DNA of 51,608 nucleotides from Verrucomicrobiia bacterium (GTDB taxonomy: Bacteria > Verrucomicrobiota > Verrucomicrobiia > Limisphaerales > UBA11358), in NCBI GenBank assembly GCA_025451535.1, contig JANWKE010000136.1, positions 1 to 51,608 of the forward strand, written 5' to 3'. Positions 30,980 through 42,125 of the stretch are shown one piece after another (the first letter of the stretch is position 1; every line of letters begins with the position of its first letter). The notes under the pieces are model-generated. The model was not told the origin of the DNA. It saw nothing but the letters and a program-made list of their open reading frames with translations, and did not search any database. A program made the position numbers and the translations under genes.

Positions 30980-33900
30980 ATGCACAGCCGTTGTCGTTTC
31001 GGAACGCTGGGAATGGTTCTATTGACCTGTGCCTTGGCCTGCAAACTGCAGGCCGGCGGGAGCGGCCTGAACACGGTTGTGGTTGCCAACCAGAACAGTT
31101 CGAACTCCTGCGAGCTCGCCAATTACTACTATCAGGAACGTCAGGTGCCGCCGCAGAACGTGCTCTATATCAACTGGCCGGGTGGCAATACCCTGTGGAC
31201 CAGCAACGATTTTCAAACGAATCTGGTGACGCCATTGCTGAACATGCTGGCGACCCGCCGGCTGACAAATCAGATTCAGTACGTCGTTCTTTCGATGGAT
31301 ATCCCGTTTCAAACCAGCTTGGGCTCCACCATCAACAGTACAACTTCGGCCCTGTTTTACGGACTGAGGCTGGGCAATGGCAGCGATGCTTTCGGAGTGA
31401 CCAACAGTTATGCTGCCAGCGAGGGGGTCTTCACCCAGGGGACAGCTGCCGGCAACCCGGGATATTCTTTTCTGACCACCATGATCACTGCAACTTCACT
31501 CGCTCAAGCGGAGCAGTTGGTGAACCATGGAGTCATCAGCGATGGCACAAGTCCGCAGCAATTGGTAATCCTGGCGAAGAGTTCGGACCCGCTTCGAAAC
31601 ATCCGGTATCCTTATTTTGATAACGCCATTTTCAATATCAACGTCCTGGGGGTCTCATCCATTTTACGCACGAACACTGATTCCGTGTGGTGGCCGAGCC
31701 CATGCCTGGGCTACGAAACGGGCCTGGCGCAGTTCAATGTCCCGCAAAACTTGTTCGTTGCCGGGACTATTGCCGACAGTCTGACGTCCTACGGTGGGGT
31801 GATATTTGGAGCGAACAGCCAGACTAACTTGCTGGCTTTCATTAATGCAGGAGCGGCAGGGAGTTACGGCACGGTGGCGGAACCCGGTGCCGATGCGCAG
31901 AAGTTTCCCAATCCCCAGGTTTACTTTTACCAGGCCCGCGGCTTTAGCCTGGCGGAAAGCTATTATCAAAGCATCAACGTGCCGTATCTTGGACTCATGG
32001 TGGCCGAGCCGTTGGCGGCGCCATTTGCGATATACGGCTTCGGGGAATGGAGCACGAACCTGCCTCCCGGCACCGTATTGAGCGGCACTCCCATGCTTTC
32101 CGTGCAATTCTCCGCCAACTATGGAAACCATCCCCTGCAGCAGGTTGATTTATTTGTGGACGGCCAGTATTACAGCACTCTGACCAATTTGCCTCCCTGT
32201 CCGGGTAATTTGTTGACCGTCAATTTGAACGGATATCCCGTTACCTATACCGTCCCCACCAACTCGAACCTGGGCACGGTGGCATCGGGATTGGCAACCC
32301 TGATCAATGCCGCCACCAACGCCACCCAGGTGAAGGCCCTGGTTCATGGCGACCGTATCGAGCTACAATCCATTGCCACCAACCTCATGACTGTCCCTTT
32401 CTATGCTGTCAGCACCGCCCCGACGAACACGCCCAACCTTTCGTATGGCGTCAACTACCTCCCCGATTCCTTTCCGCCTGAGATGACTCCGGGCGGGCTT
32501 GATAAAAATGGAGCTTTCACGATGGAGCTGGGGGTTCCCAGCACATTGCCTTACGTCATCCTCGCCTCAACCAATTTGATGAACTGGCAGCCTGTCTTCA
32601 CGAATAATGCACCACCGGGGCTGGTGGATTTTACCGATTATGACTCCACAAATTATCCTGCCCGTTTTTATCGCATGACCTGGCCGGTACCGGATCAACC
32701 TCCCCAATTGACCACACCAGTCATTACCGTTTCGGGGGCATTCCAGATGCATGTGGACAGCACGCCCGGTTTGCCTTGTGCGATTCAAGTATCCACTGAC
32801 CTCGTCAACTGGACGTCCGTCTTCACTAATCAACTCGGCGGGGCAATGGACTTTATCGATGCCAGCATGGCAAATTCATCCGGCCGGTTTTATCGGGCAT
32901 GGCTGGTGCCTCCGGGCTCGGCTGGTTACACGGTGCTTGACCTGGCGTCAAACCTCACCCTGGTGCGGGTAGACAGCGCCATGCGGCCTTACACGATTGG
33001 GGTTTCCACCAACCCGGGCCAATGGACGGAGCTGGCAACCAATTTTGCCCTCGGCCGGATCCAAACCACCGCCGCCAGTGCGATTGGAAGCGGTAACATG
33101 CTCTCAGCTTTTCTAAACGCCAGCCAGCCCACGCTCCTGGCCTCGCAGGCATTTGGGATACAGGGATACTCTGAGTTAAGCAATGCGGTTCCCGCCAATT
33201 CCTGGATGCAGTTCACTTTTGTCAAAACCAACGGCCAGATTGTGGTCGTGGCCGTCACCAATCAATCGAGCGGGAATTCCGCTGCGCTCGCCGGCCAGTT
33301 GTACAACGCCATTAACGCGAACCCTGCCCTGCAGGGCGGTGACGGGGTTGTGGCGGGGGATTATGCTTTGAACCAATACGGCACGTTTTATTTCACCAGC
33401 TTTAATCTGTATGCCCGAAGCCCCGGCTACCAGGCTGCTGCAATAAAAGTCACGCCCGCGGTGTCGTCGGTACAGGTTCCCGCGTTCTCGACTATGGGCA
33501 GCACCCTCACTCAGAACCTGTCCGATCTCCAGCCCCGGAACCATCTTTATGTCACGGCCGGTGCCTCCAGTCTGAATGTGACTTTCCCTTTGAACAGCAC
33601 AACCTTGGCCGATGGATATCACAACTTGACGGCGGTTGCCTATGAAGGCAGCGATGTGCGAACTGAAACCCAGGTGACCGTGCCCGTCCAGGTCCAAAAT
33701 ACTTCCTTGAGCGCGACCTTGACCCTGCTCGACCTGACCAACCAAGCCCCTGCGCAGGGCACTTACCACATCCAGGTTGCCGCCAACACCAACGACGTGA
33801 GCTTGATTACCTTGTTCAGCACCGGCGGCGCGTTGAGCACGGCCACGAATGTATCCGCAGCCATTTTTCAGGTGAACGGCACCAATTTGTGGGCCGGACT

Positions 33901-33982
33901 GCATCCTTTCTATGCCCTCGTCGTGACGGCTGATGGGCTTCAATATCGAACACAAACGCAATGGGTCCAGCTCACGCCATGA
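30980..33982 (+). CDS. TIGR03790 family protein, large exported protein
   Basis: A 1000-residue protein with a signal peptide (MVLLTCALACKLQAG). Its N-terminal third (residues about 30-360) fits TIGR03790: VVVANQNSSNSCELANYYYQERQVPPQNVLYIN, with later GYETGLAQFNVPQNLFVAGTIADSLTSYGGVIFG and the GAAGSYGTVAEPG and PQVYFYQARGFSLAESYYQS blocks. The family has no assigned function and, as far as I recall, occurs in genomes that carry exosortase. The C-terminal part holds at least three copies of a STNLxNWxxVFTN...RFYR unit. There is no PEP-CTERM signal at its end. It has its own gap of 85 bp after the PEP-CTERM terminator. Confidence 0.85.
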   Translation: MHSRCRFGTLGMVLLTCALACKLQAGGSGLNTVVVANQNSSNSCELANYYYQERQVPPQNVLYINWPGGNTLWTSNDFQTNLVTPLLNMLATRRLTNQIQYVVLSMDIPFQTSLGSTINSTTSALFYGLRLGNGSDAFGVTNSYAASEGVFTQGTAAGNPGYSFLTTMITATSLAQAEQLVNHGVISDGTSPQQLVILAKSSDPLRNIRYPYFDNAIFNINVLGVSSILRTNTDSVWWPSPCLGYETGLAQFNVPQNLFVAGTIADSLTSYGGVIFGANSQTNLLAFINAGAAGSYGTVAEPGADAQKFPNPQVYFYQARGFSLAESYYQSINVPYLGLMVAEPLAAPFAIYGFGEWSTNLPPGTVLSGTPMLSVQFSANYGNHPLQQVDLFVDGQYYSTLTNLPPCPGNLLTVNLNGYPVTYTVPTNSNLGTVASGLATLINAATNATQVKALVHGDRIELQSIATNLMTVPFYAVSTAPTNTPNLSYGVNYLPDSFPPEMTPGGLDKNGAFTMELGVPSTLPYVILASTNLMNWQPVFTNNAPPGLVDFTDYDSTNYPARFYRMTWPVPDQPPQLTTPVITVSGAFQMHVDSTPGLPCAIQVSTDLVNWTSVFTNQLGGAMDFIDASMANSSGRFYRAWLVPPGSAGYTVLDLASNLTLVRVDSAMRPYTIGVSTNPGQWTELATNFALGRIQTTAASAIGSGNMLSAFLNASQPTLLASQAFGIQGYSELSNAVPANSWMQFTFVKTNGQIVVVAVTNQSSGNSAALAGQLYNAINANPALQGGDGVVAGDYALNQYGTFYFTSFNLYARSPGYQAAAIKVTPAVSSVQVPAFSTMGSTLTQNLSDLQPRNHLYVTAGASSLNVTFPLNSTTLADGYHNLTAVAYEGSDVRTETQVTVPVQVQNTSLSATLTLLDLTNQAPAQGTYHIQVAANTNDVSLITLFSTGGALSTATNVSAAIFQVNGTNLWAGLHPFYALVVTADGLQYRTQTQWVQLTP

Positions 33983-34091
33983 CGGGGTGAAACCTGTCTT
34001 TTGGGATTGGGCGTCGACGGAAAATTTGTTGAGCTCCCTCTTCAATCGATCTCGCATTTGGGAATAATTGCCGCAATTGGACCGGCACGGT

Positions 34092-35681
34092 TCATCGCAA
34101 GCCGCCGGCCGCTTCCGTCACCGGTTTCTGCGCCTTGCCAAGTACGTTGCCTTCGACGGTGACATCTTTCAATTCGCCCGGCGCAACTGAGAGGAATGTT
34201 CCGGTTCCGGGAAACGCCCGGCTGTCCCGGATAATGGCGTTGGGGCAATGTTCCAATCGAATCACCGGCGCGTTCGCCAGTGGCTTGCGTGAAGTGACAC
34301 CGTCCAATTCGAGTTGGCTGGAATCCTTCACCAGAAAGGCCGGACCGTTGTCCGCGTTTACCTGCAGGTCGTGCAGTTCCAAGGCATCCGTGAAGGAGCC
34401 GCGCATTCCGGTCTTTGCCGAGGCGATGACATCGCTGATTCTCAAGTCTGAAATCGGCATTTCCGGCAATCCTTCGATGTCAACCGCCGTCCGCGCTTGA
34501 TGGATGGTCATGTGGCTGATGGCAATGTTACGGAACACCGGCGTTCGTACCGAAACGGCTTCCTCGGATGTTTTGGTTTCACCCTCCATGAGGTAATAAC
34601 TGGTGACATTGATTCCGATGCCGACGTTTTCCATCGTCCAGTTGTTGAACCGGACGTTTTCGACCACCCCGCCGCGCCCGCGCCGGCTTTTGATGCGGAC
34701 GCCAATCTGGGTCCCGTCGCAGGTGATATTGTCCGCCACCACGTTGCGGATGCCGCCGGAAATTTCACTGCCCAGTGTGACCGCGCCATGCGCGTGATGC
34801 ACGGTACAATTCGAGATGGATACGTTTTCCGTCGGACGATTGACCCGCCGTCCGTCAGCATCCTTGCCGGATTTCAAAACGATGCCGTCGTCGCCGGTGT
34901 CAATGTAACAATCCGTGATCCGCACGTTGCGGCTGGAATCAACGGCAATGCCGTCCGTGTGCACACCGGGATAGGTCTCGATAATAACGTTCCGAACCAC
35001 CACGTTGTCCGCATAGAGCAGGTGTACCGTCCACATCGAAGAGCCGACAAAATGAACACCTTCGACCAAAATGTTTGTGCTATCCATAAAACGCACGAAG
35101 GAAGGCCGGAGTTCGAGCGCCGCCTTTTCATAATCCTCGGTCGGCGCCGGCGTTTTGACCTCAAGGTCCTGGAGCAAATGTTCCCAGTTGGTGCCGAAGG
35201 CGGTTCCGATGTCGGTTTCCGAGGAATTGATCCGGGGCATGAGCTTGAGCCATGCGGCGTTGTCGGTGGTGAGCACGCCGCGGCCCGTGATGGTGACGTT
35301 GTGCAAATGCCGCCCGCCGATCAGCGGAATCGGCGTGAGACATTCGATGCCTTGCTCGCGTCCTGGTGTAAATGGAAGTCGGGTGGCGGGAAATCTCAAG
35401 GTGGCACCAGCTGCAATATCCAGCTCCAGGTTGTTCGTCAGTTCAATCGGGCCGGTAACGTAAATTCCGGGCGGAATGTAAACCGTTCCACCGCCAGCGG
35501 CATTGGCTGCCTGAACGGCGGAACGGATCGATTCAGTCGAACTGGCCGAGCCGTCGTTGCGCGCGCCGTAATCCAGGACGTTGAAGAATGGAGCGGCAAT
35601 CATTTGGGTGACGCCGACTGACAGAAACAACATCAGTGGACAAAGCCGGCGGGGAATGGAGGAATGTGCCCGGGTGTTCAT
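34092..35681 (-). CDS. Glycoside hydrolase family 28 protein (pectin-degrading type)
   Basis: A 529-residue right-handed beta-helix enzyme, exported by a signal peptide (LCPLMLFLSVGVTQMIAA). The domain opens with FNVLDYGARNDGSASSTESIRSAVQAANAAGGGTVYIPPG. GH28 catalytic motifs are recognisable: HTDGIAVDS (usually NTDG), then DTGDDGIVLKSG with the Asp pair, AHGAVTLGSE for the GHG motif, and RIKS for the RIK motif. The first position is His instead of Asn, so activity or substrate may differ. GH28 members hydrolyse polygalacturonan or rhamnogalacturonan. The ATG at 35681 is preferred to an in-frame TTG at 35720. It faces away from the dus gene. Confidence 0.85.
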   Translation of the reverse strand: MNTRAHSSIPRRLCPLMLFLSVGVTQMIAAPFFNVLDYGARNDGSASSTESIRSAVQAANAAGGGTVYIPPGIYVTGPIELTNNLELDIAAGATLRFPATRLPFTPGREQGIECLTPIPLIGGRHLHNVTITGRGVLTTDNAAWLKLMPRINSSETDIGTAFGTNWEHLLQDLEVKTPAPTEDYEKAALELRPSFVRFMDSTNILVEGVHFVGSSMWTVHLLYADNVVVRNVIIETYPGVHTDGIAVDSSRNVRITDCYIDTGDDGIVLKSGKDADGRRVNRPTENVSISNCTVHHAHGAVTLGSEISGGIRNVVADNITCDGTQIGVRIKSRRGRGGVVENVRFNNWTMENVGIGINVTSYYLMEGETKTSEEAVSVRTPVFRNIAISHMTIHQARTAVDIEGLPEMPISDLRISDVIASAKTGMRGSFTDALELHDLQVNADNGPAFLVKDSSQLELDGVTSRKPLANAPVIRLEHCPNAIIRDSRAFPGTGTFLSVAPGELKDVTVEGNVLGKAQKPVTEAAGGLR

Positions 35682-35789
35682 GCGAATGAACAAGAGAATC
35701 AGGGAAGCCGGATTTTTCAACCTAAAACGACGGCGCCAACACGTAACCCTTGACCCGGTTTTATCCCGTCGGTGTCGTTCCCGGAGTGA

Positions 35790-36989
35790 TTACCATACCT
35801 CCACTGGCCCCTTCGGCACGGGAATTTGTTCGCGGTGAGCGACGGCGGGTTCGTCGCGCATGAAAGATGCAACCATCGGCGGTGGTTGAAAACGGGGCAA
35901 TAACTCACCGTTGCCGTCGAGAAACTGTCGCCGCCAGCGGTTGTAATTCTCCAGCACATCGTTGAATTCCGCACGGGTGGAGACTTGCACGGCGTGCTTG
36001 TTGAATTCATGGCAGGGACCGAACCGTTTGGAATACCACGGCGCGACTTTGCGAAACATCCGGCAGCCGAGTGGCTCGCCAAAAACCTCAATCATCAAAT
36101 CCAGATGCCGGGACATCACCCGCACCCGTTCGGCAAAGGAGGGTTCGGGCGGGAGGTGGCTGTCGTCTTTTGGTGGGGCGATGCTACTGAGGAGCCGTTC
36201 CGTTCGGCTCGCGAGGACGCTCGCCCCACCGGCGGCGGGCAGAGGACTGCCTGACCTACCCAGGTATTGCAACGTATGCTGGAAAATCCACGGGTTGTAA
36301 AACGCACCGCGTCCGATACTCACGCCGGCACAGCCGGTTTCGTCGAGCATCTTTGCCGCGGCCCGGGGCGTGATGATGTCGCCATTGCCAATGACCGGAA
36401 TCTGTTTCACGGCTGCAACCACCTTGCGGATGCCGGCAAGGTTGACCGTGCCATCAAAACCCTGTTCGCGCGTGCGGCCATGGACGAAAATCGCAGCGAC
36501 CCCGACGTCCTCCAGTGCCCGCGCCAGGTCCGGCGCGGTAATGTTTTGATCATCCCAGCCGAGCCGCATCTTGGCCGTCACCGGGATTTTGACGGCGTTG
36601 ACCATGCCACGGACAAGCCCGGCCGTTTTGGCCAGTTCGGTCATCATGGCCGAGCCGCCGCCTACGTTACAGACCTTGCGAACGGGGCAGCCCATGTTGA
36701 TATCAATGGCGGCGATGCCGCGCGCCTCCAGCACCTGGGCCGCATCGCGCATTTCTTCCGGGATGGACCCGAAAAGCTGGACGGCCAGCGGTGAATCGGC
36801 CGGCCGGGTTTCGATCAGCTTGAATGCCTTCGGGTTTTTCTCCAGGAGCGAGCGGGCATTGACCAAATCAGTGGTGCAAAGGCCGACGCCGCCGATTTCC
36901 CGCACGACGAGCCGGAAGGGCAGGTTGGTGTATCCCGCCAGCGGCGAAAGGAACAGGTTGGACAACAACGTCAGCGAGCCGATGCGCAT
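35790..36989 (-). CDS. dusB: tRNA-dihydrouridine synthase (DusB-type)
   Basis: A 399-residue FMN enzyme reducing uridine in tRNA D-loops. It shows LFLSPLAGYTNLPFRLVVREIGG at the N-terminus, LAVQLFGSIPEEMRDAAQVL, AAIDINMGCPVRKVCNVGGGSAMM (with the conserved catalytic Cys in MGCPV), PVTAKMRLGWDD, VHGRTREQGFDG and GNGDIITPRAAAKMLDETGCAGVSIGRGAFYNPWIF. The DusB/NifR3 family is about 330 residues; here about 35 residues are added at 36172-36230 by a palindromic element encoding GGASVLASRTERLLSSIAPP, between YLGRS and PPEPSFAERV. The C-terminal domain beyond that is intact. Confidence 0.92.
   Translation of the reverse strand: MRIGSLTLLSNLFLSPLAGYTNLPFRLVVREIGGVGLCTTDLVNARSLLEKNPKAFKLIETRPADSPLAVQLFGSIPEEMRDAAQVLEARGIAAIDINMGCPVRKVCNVGGGSAMMTELAKTAGLVRGMVNAVKIPVTAKMRLGWDDQNITAPDLARALEDVGVAAIFVHGRTREQGFDGTVNLAGIRKVVAAVKQIPVIGNGDIITPRAAAKMLDETGCAGVSIGRGAFYNPWIFQHTLQYLGRSGSPLPAAGGASVLASRTERLLSSIAPPKDDSHLPPEPSFAERVRVMSRHLDLMIEVFGEPLGCRMFRKVAPWYSKRFGPCHEFNKHAVQVSTRAEFNDVLENYNRWRRQFLDGNGELLPRFQPPPMVASFMRDEPAVAHREQIPVPKGPVEVW
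36172..36230. repeat. In-frame palindromic element in dus
   Basis: Perfect 10-bp terminal inverted repeats GGTGGGGCGA / TCGCCCCACC enclose an inner GAGCCG / CGGCTC hairpin, 59 bp in all. The same GGTGGGGCGAG end is seen at the edge of the element in metH (45653), and a GGTAGGGCG relative lies at 51511. Confidence 0.8.
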
Positions 36990-37091
36990 AGTGGCAAATA
37001 TAGCAGATTCATTTGGGCATTGGAGGGAAAAGCGATTTCGTGCATTGCGGAGGCGCAGAGGGCATGATAGCTTGGAAAGGCATTATCTCGT

Positions 37092-39119
<2,028 letters not shown>

Positions 39120-39136
39120 AAGTTTGCTTAATTACT

Positions 39137-39880
39137 TTACTGTGAACCTTTCGGTTCCAGCACCACGCGAAAACCGTAATCGTTTTTGGTCTTGTCGAGG
39201 GCTGAGTACTCGCGAAATTCGGGACGTGCGTTGATGTCAATATACGTGTCCCAAGCGCCGCCGCGAAGAACGTGATAAGGTTTGTCCTGCGGATCAAGGC
39301 ACCATTCCATCACATTGCCGCGCGTATCGTAAAGACCCAGACTGTTTGGTGCCAGGCTGCCTGCCGGCTCGGTGGAAGAGCGGCGCGGCATGCTCAGGCT
39401 CATCACCGCATCACTTGCCGGAGTGTCACCCGCCAGTTGTTCCCATTGCGCCTGCGTCGGCAAGGCATAGGCGAAGCGTTTTGGCAATTCGCCGGTTTTT
39501 TGTTCCTTTTCGGTCAGCTTTTGGCAGAAAGCCATGGCATCATTCCAGTTCACTGAATCCACCGGACGATCTCCGCCCTGAAAGGCGCTGGGATTGCTGC
39601 CCATCACTTTTTGATAGGGCTTTTGTGTCACCTCATACACCCCGGCCCAAAGGCCCGGTGAAATTTTCTTCAACACGATGCCAACCGTGTTGGTGACCTG
39701 GTCGCTTTTGAGCATCAATTCCTTGAGCGGCGCATTGGTGTCGCTGTCGGGAGTCGTGGCATTCTGATCGTTGTCAGACGTGGTGGTGTTTTGGGTATCG
39801 TCCTGGGCACGACCCAAAGTCGGCAGGGAAGATAACGAGGCGATGACCAAAAGTGTTAACATTCTCCGGCTCATTTTCAT
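39137..39880 (-). CDS. Exported formylglycine-generating-enzyme-like (SUMF1) domain protein
   Basis: A 247-residue protein with a signal peptide (MLTLLVIASLSSLPTLGRA). An Asp/Thr/Asn-rich low-complexity linker follows (about residues 27-55), then an FGE-sulfatase fold. That fold shows YEVTQKPYQKVMGSNPSAFQGGDRPVDSVNWNDAMAFCQKLTE, LPTQAQWEQLAG, NSLGLYDTRGNVMEWCLDPQD and the C-terminal RGGAWDTYID and YGFRVVLEP. FGE catalytic Cys pairs are not seen at the usual place, so it is probably a binding or structural relative rather than an active sulfatase activator. The ATG at 39880 is chosen; the upstream in-frame codon is TTG. Confidence 0.82.
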   Translation of the reverse strand: MKMSRRMLTLLVIASLSSLPTLGRAQDDTQNTTTSDNDQNATTPDSDTNAPLKELMLKSDQVTNTVGIVLKKISPGLWAGVYEVTQKPYQKVMGSNPSAFQGGDRPVDSVNWNDAMAFCQKLTEKEQKTGELPKRFAYALPTQAQWEQLAGDTPASDAVMSLSMPRRSSTEPAGSLAPNSLGLYDTRGNVMEWCLDPQDKPYHVLRGGAWDTYIDINARPEFREYSALDKTKNDYGFRVVLEPKGSQ

Positions 39881-39937
39881 AACGCAAACAAGGCTTGTGG
39901 TTGACAATCAACGGACAACATAGCAAGCCATGTGCCG

Positions 39938-40462
39938 TTACAAAGATTTCTCAGGATTCTTCAAGTCTTCTGCCAAAAAACGGGTCACGTCCTTGAAACG
40001 CACAACGTTATCGGGATTTACGTCCATCAGCGACTGGTGAGCTTCCAGACAGGTGCGTGTTATTTGCTGGCGCGTCGGGTTCACGGAATCCGGCGTCCGG
40101 GTCTGGACCTCGCCGGGTAATTGCAGGGTTCCTGCGGTGACTTTAAAAAGATGCAATGCGCCCAGGTTCTCGAGCAAATCCACAATCCGCGAGTTTGGAT
40201 TCTGCAATTCGATGCCGGGTTTGTCCGGCGCGGTGGCCTGGTTCAATTTCAAACCAAAGCCGGCCAGGATACCGAGGAAGGTGCTGTCCATGAGCGCGCA
40301 TTCCGAGAGGTCAATGATGAAATGACCGTAACCTTTGCGGATCAATTCGCTCAGCAGCGTTTTGAAATCAGGGCCGTAGGTGAAATTCGCACGGCCCACA
40401 ATTTTCACGCAGGCGAAATTCTTGCATGCCAGCACCAACATTTTTGCCGACGGTGTCGCCAT
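39938..40462 (-). CDS. STAS-domain protein (anti-sigma factor antagonist-like)
   Basis: A 174-residue protein. The N-terminal 110 residues are a STAS fold: CVKIVGRANFTYGPDFKTLLSELIRKGYGHFIIDLSECALMDSTFLGILAGFG, with the phosphorylatable Ser/Thr in DST near residue 59. The remaining 60 residues (from QTRTPDSVNPTRQQ) are not STAS and end in a charged helix. STAS proteins take part in partner-switching sigma control with kinase and phosphatase partners; no such partner is adjacent. It lies downstream of holA with 22 bp between, so a common transcript is possible. Part of the C-terminal region looks weakly heptamer-periodic (40086-40110). Confidence 0.85.
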   Translation of the reverse strand: MATPSAKMLVLACKNFACVKIVGRANFTYGPDFKTLLSELIRKGYGHFIIDLSECALMDSTFLGILAGFGLKLNQATAPDKPGIELQNPNSRIVDLLENLGALHLFKVTAGTLQLPGEVQTRTPDSVNPTRQQITRTCLEAHQSLMDVNPDNVVRFKDVTRFLAEDLKNPEKSL

Positions 40463-40484
40463 TTTTTAAATTCCTTTTAAATAT

Positions 40485-41624
40485 TCACGCTGCGGCTGTT
40501 TGTGGCGTGATAATTTGCACCAAAGTTTGCTGTAGCACCAGCGTTTCATCAAGGCCGCTGGACACCAGTCGCTGGTTGCAGCGCAACAACAAATCCATTG
40601 CCCGTATCAATTCAGCCTCGGCATACCGTTTTATCTGCGGCAATGCCTTGTAAAGCACGTACGGATTCAACGCCAGCGAGTTGTAACGGCGGTCGCCGGG
40701 CAGCTTGTCCGGCGGAACGTGCTGCAGTTGGGCCTTGAAACGGTTGTAATCCATCTCCGGCTTGATCCAGCCTTCCCGCAGCATCTCCTTCAGCAACAGC
40801 ATCGCGCGCACTTTCGCAATCAGACCGTACAGCAAACCAATTTCCGATTTTTTGGAATCGAACTTCACTTCCCACAATTCCTCGTCCAACCGCCGCAGCA
40901 GGCGGGGCAAATCACGGTCGCCCAGGGCGTCGCCCAGCGCAAATGCCCGCGCCGTCTTGTTTTGGATGCAAACCGAATCGACATCATCGGCTTCAATCTC
41001 TTTCCGTTCGCCGACGAACAAACAAAGCTTCTCAACCTCATTCTCGAGCTGGCGTGGATTGGGCCCGACGCGGTTCACCAATTCAGCCAGGGCCTCCTGG
41101 GAAATTTCCTTTTTCCGCTCCCGCACAGCTGTTTGCGCTGCAACCTCCGCCCGTTCCGCCCAATCGCGATCATCCGCCGACCACCCGGCGAAAGTTTCCA
41201 CCGAGCCGATTTTGTCGAGCGTCTTGAAAAAAGTTTTGCGCTTGTCCACCTTGCCCGCACTGATTAACAGCCGGATACCGCTGTTGCGCGACCACGCGAA
41301 ATGTTTCAGTTCTTCCGCCAGGTCGCCCAGCGATTCCGTGACGGCCTGGGCGGAGGCAACGCGTTCATCGCCAAGGAAATTGCAGTCGCGCAACCAGATG
41401 ACCTTGCCCGCGCCGAAGAAGGGCAGGGTTTGCAGGGCTTCGCGCAACCGGGCTATGGCCACCAGCACTTCACCGCTGTTGGTAACGGTGGCTTCGATGA
41501 TTTCATGGTCCATACCTCCGATTTCATCGCACCATTGCCGGTAGAGTTGCCTGGCGTGCTGCTTTACGGCGAACTCATCGTCACCGCAAATAAGAGCTGG
41601 CGATGGGGTTTTGGCGGCGGGCAT
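40485..41624 (-). CDS. holA: DNA polymerase III delta subunit
   Basis: A 379-residue clamp-loader subunit. The N-terminal region ALICGDDEFAVKQHARQL starts the AAA-like domain, with FFGAGKVIWLRDCNFLG near residues 68-84 and FAWSRNSGIRLLISAGKVDKRKTFFKTL further on. The Walker A is degenerate, as usual in delta. It contains PRQLENEVEKLCLF and the AFALGDALGDRDLPRLLRRLDE helix of domain III. The C-terminus with LAALNPYVLYKALPQIKRY-type sequence (LALNPYVLYKALPQIK) and LLLRCNQRLVSSGLDETLVLQQTL is characteristic of HolA. It is followed by the STAS gene and preceded by the bifunctional nuclease gene (1 bp apart). Confidence 0.93.
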   Translation of the reverse strand: MPAAKTPSPALICGDDEFAVKQHARQLYRQWCDEIGGMDHEIIEATVTNSGEVLVAIARLREALQTLPFFGAGKVIWLRDCNFLGDERVASAQAVTESLGDLAEELKHFAWSRNSGIRLLISAGKVDKRKTFFKTLDKIGSVETFAGWSADDRDWAERAEVAAQTAVRERKKEISQEALAELVNRVGPNPRQLENEVEKLCLFVGERKEIEADDVDSVCIQNKTARAFALGDALGDRDLPRLLRRLDEELWEVKFDSKKSEIGLLYGLIAKVRAMLLLKEMLREGWIKPEMDYNRFKAQLQHVPPDKLPGDRRYNSLALNPYVLYKALPQIKRYAEAELIRAMDLLLRCNQRLVSSGLDETLVLQQTLVQIITPQTAAA

Positions 41625-41625
41625 T

Positions 41626-42078
41626 TTACTCCGCCTCGCTGCCGGTTTCGTTGATTCGATTCAACACTTCGCTCATGTCTTCGACCTGGTCAAAGAGGGA
41701 GGCAGCCACAAAAATTGGCTTCTTCTGGGCGGCGGCCAGCGCCAGGCAGTCGCTGGGCCGAGCATCGAGTTCCACGATCTTTCGTGCCAGCTCGTTTTGC
41801 TGTTGTAAAATCAACCGTGCGAAGTAAGTTGAATTTTTTAAATCCGTGATCACCACGCGCTCCACGGTGATGCCGAAACCTTGAAACATCCGGTTGATGA
41901 GATCGTGGGTGAGCGGCCGTTCCTTCGGGGTCTGGCGCAGAAACATGCCAATGACCGCCCCCATTTGCGGCTCGACGTTGATGACAAAAACTTTTTCGTC
42001 GTTGCCGACAAAAAGCGCGCAACCGCTGTTGGCCGGAATAATCCCCCGAATCTGGACTGGCACCACATCCTGCTTCAT
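41626..42078 (-). CDS. Bifunctional nuclease family (DUF151) protein
   Basis: A 150-residue BFN-domain protein: VQIRGIIPANSGCALFVGNDEKVFVINVEPQMGAVIGMFL with TPKERPLTHDLINRMFQGFGITVERVVITDLKNSTYFARLIL and the strongly conserved ELDARPSDCLALAAA. This fold has been reported to have RNase/DNase activity in plants and thermophiles, but the bacterial role is unsettled. Its gene directly precedes holA on the same strand with a one-base gap, so both are probably translated from a common mRNA. The acidic C-terminus has DQVEDMSEVLNRIN. The start ATG and length match the family. Confidence 0.9.
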   Translation of the reverse strand: MKQDVVPVQIRGIIPANSGCALFVGNDEKVFVINVEPQMGAVIGMFLRQTPKERPLTHDLINRMFQGFGITVERVVITDLKNSTYFARLILQQQNELARKIVELDARPSDCLALAAAQKKPIFVAASLFDQVEDMSEVLNRINETGSEAE

Positions 42079-42125
42079 GCCTCCAATTTAGGCCGAATTG
42101 TGCGAAAAACAAGTCCGCCTTTGAA

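Noticed and set aside
34497-35621. Long plus-strand frame opposite the GH28 gene
   Set aside because: GC-rich antisense shadow; the GH28 frame carries all recognised motifs.
40086-40110. Possible heptamer array in the STAS gene
   Set aside because: Periodicity is too weak (only two or three loose units) to count as an array.
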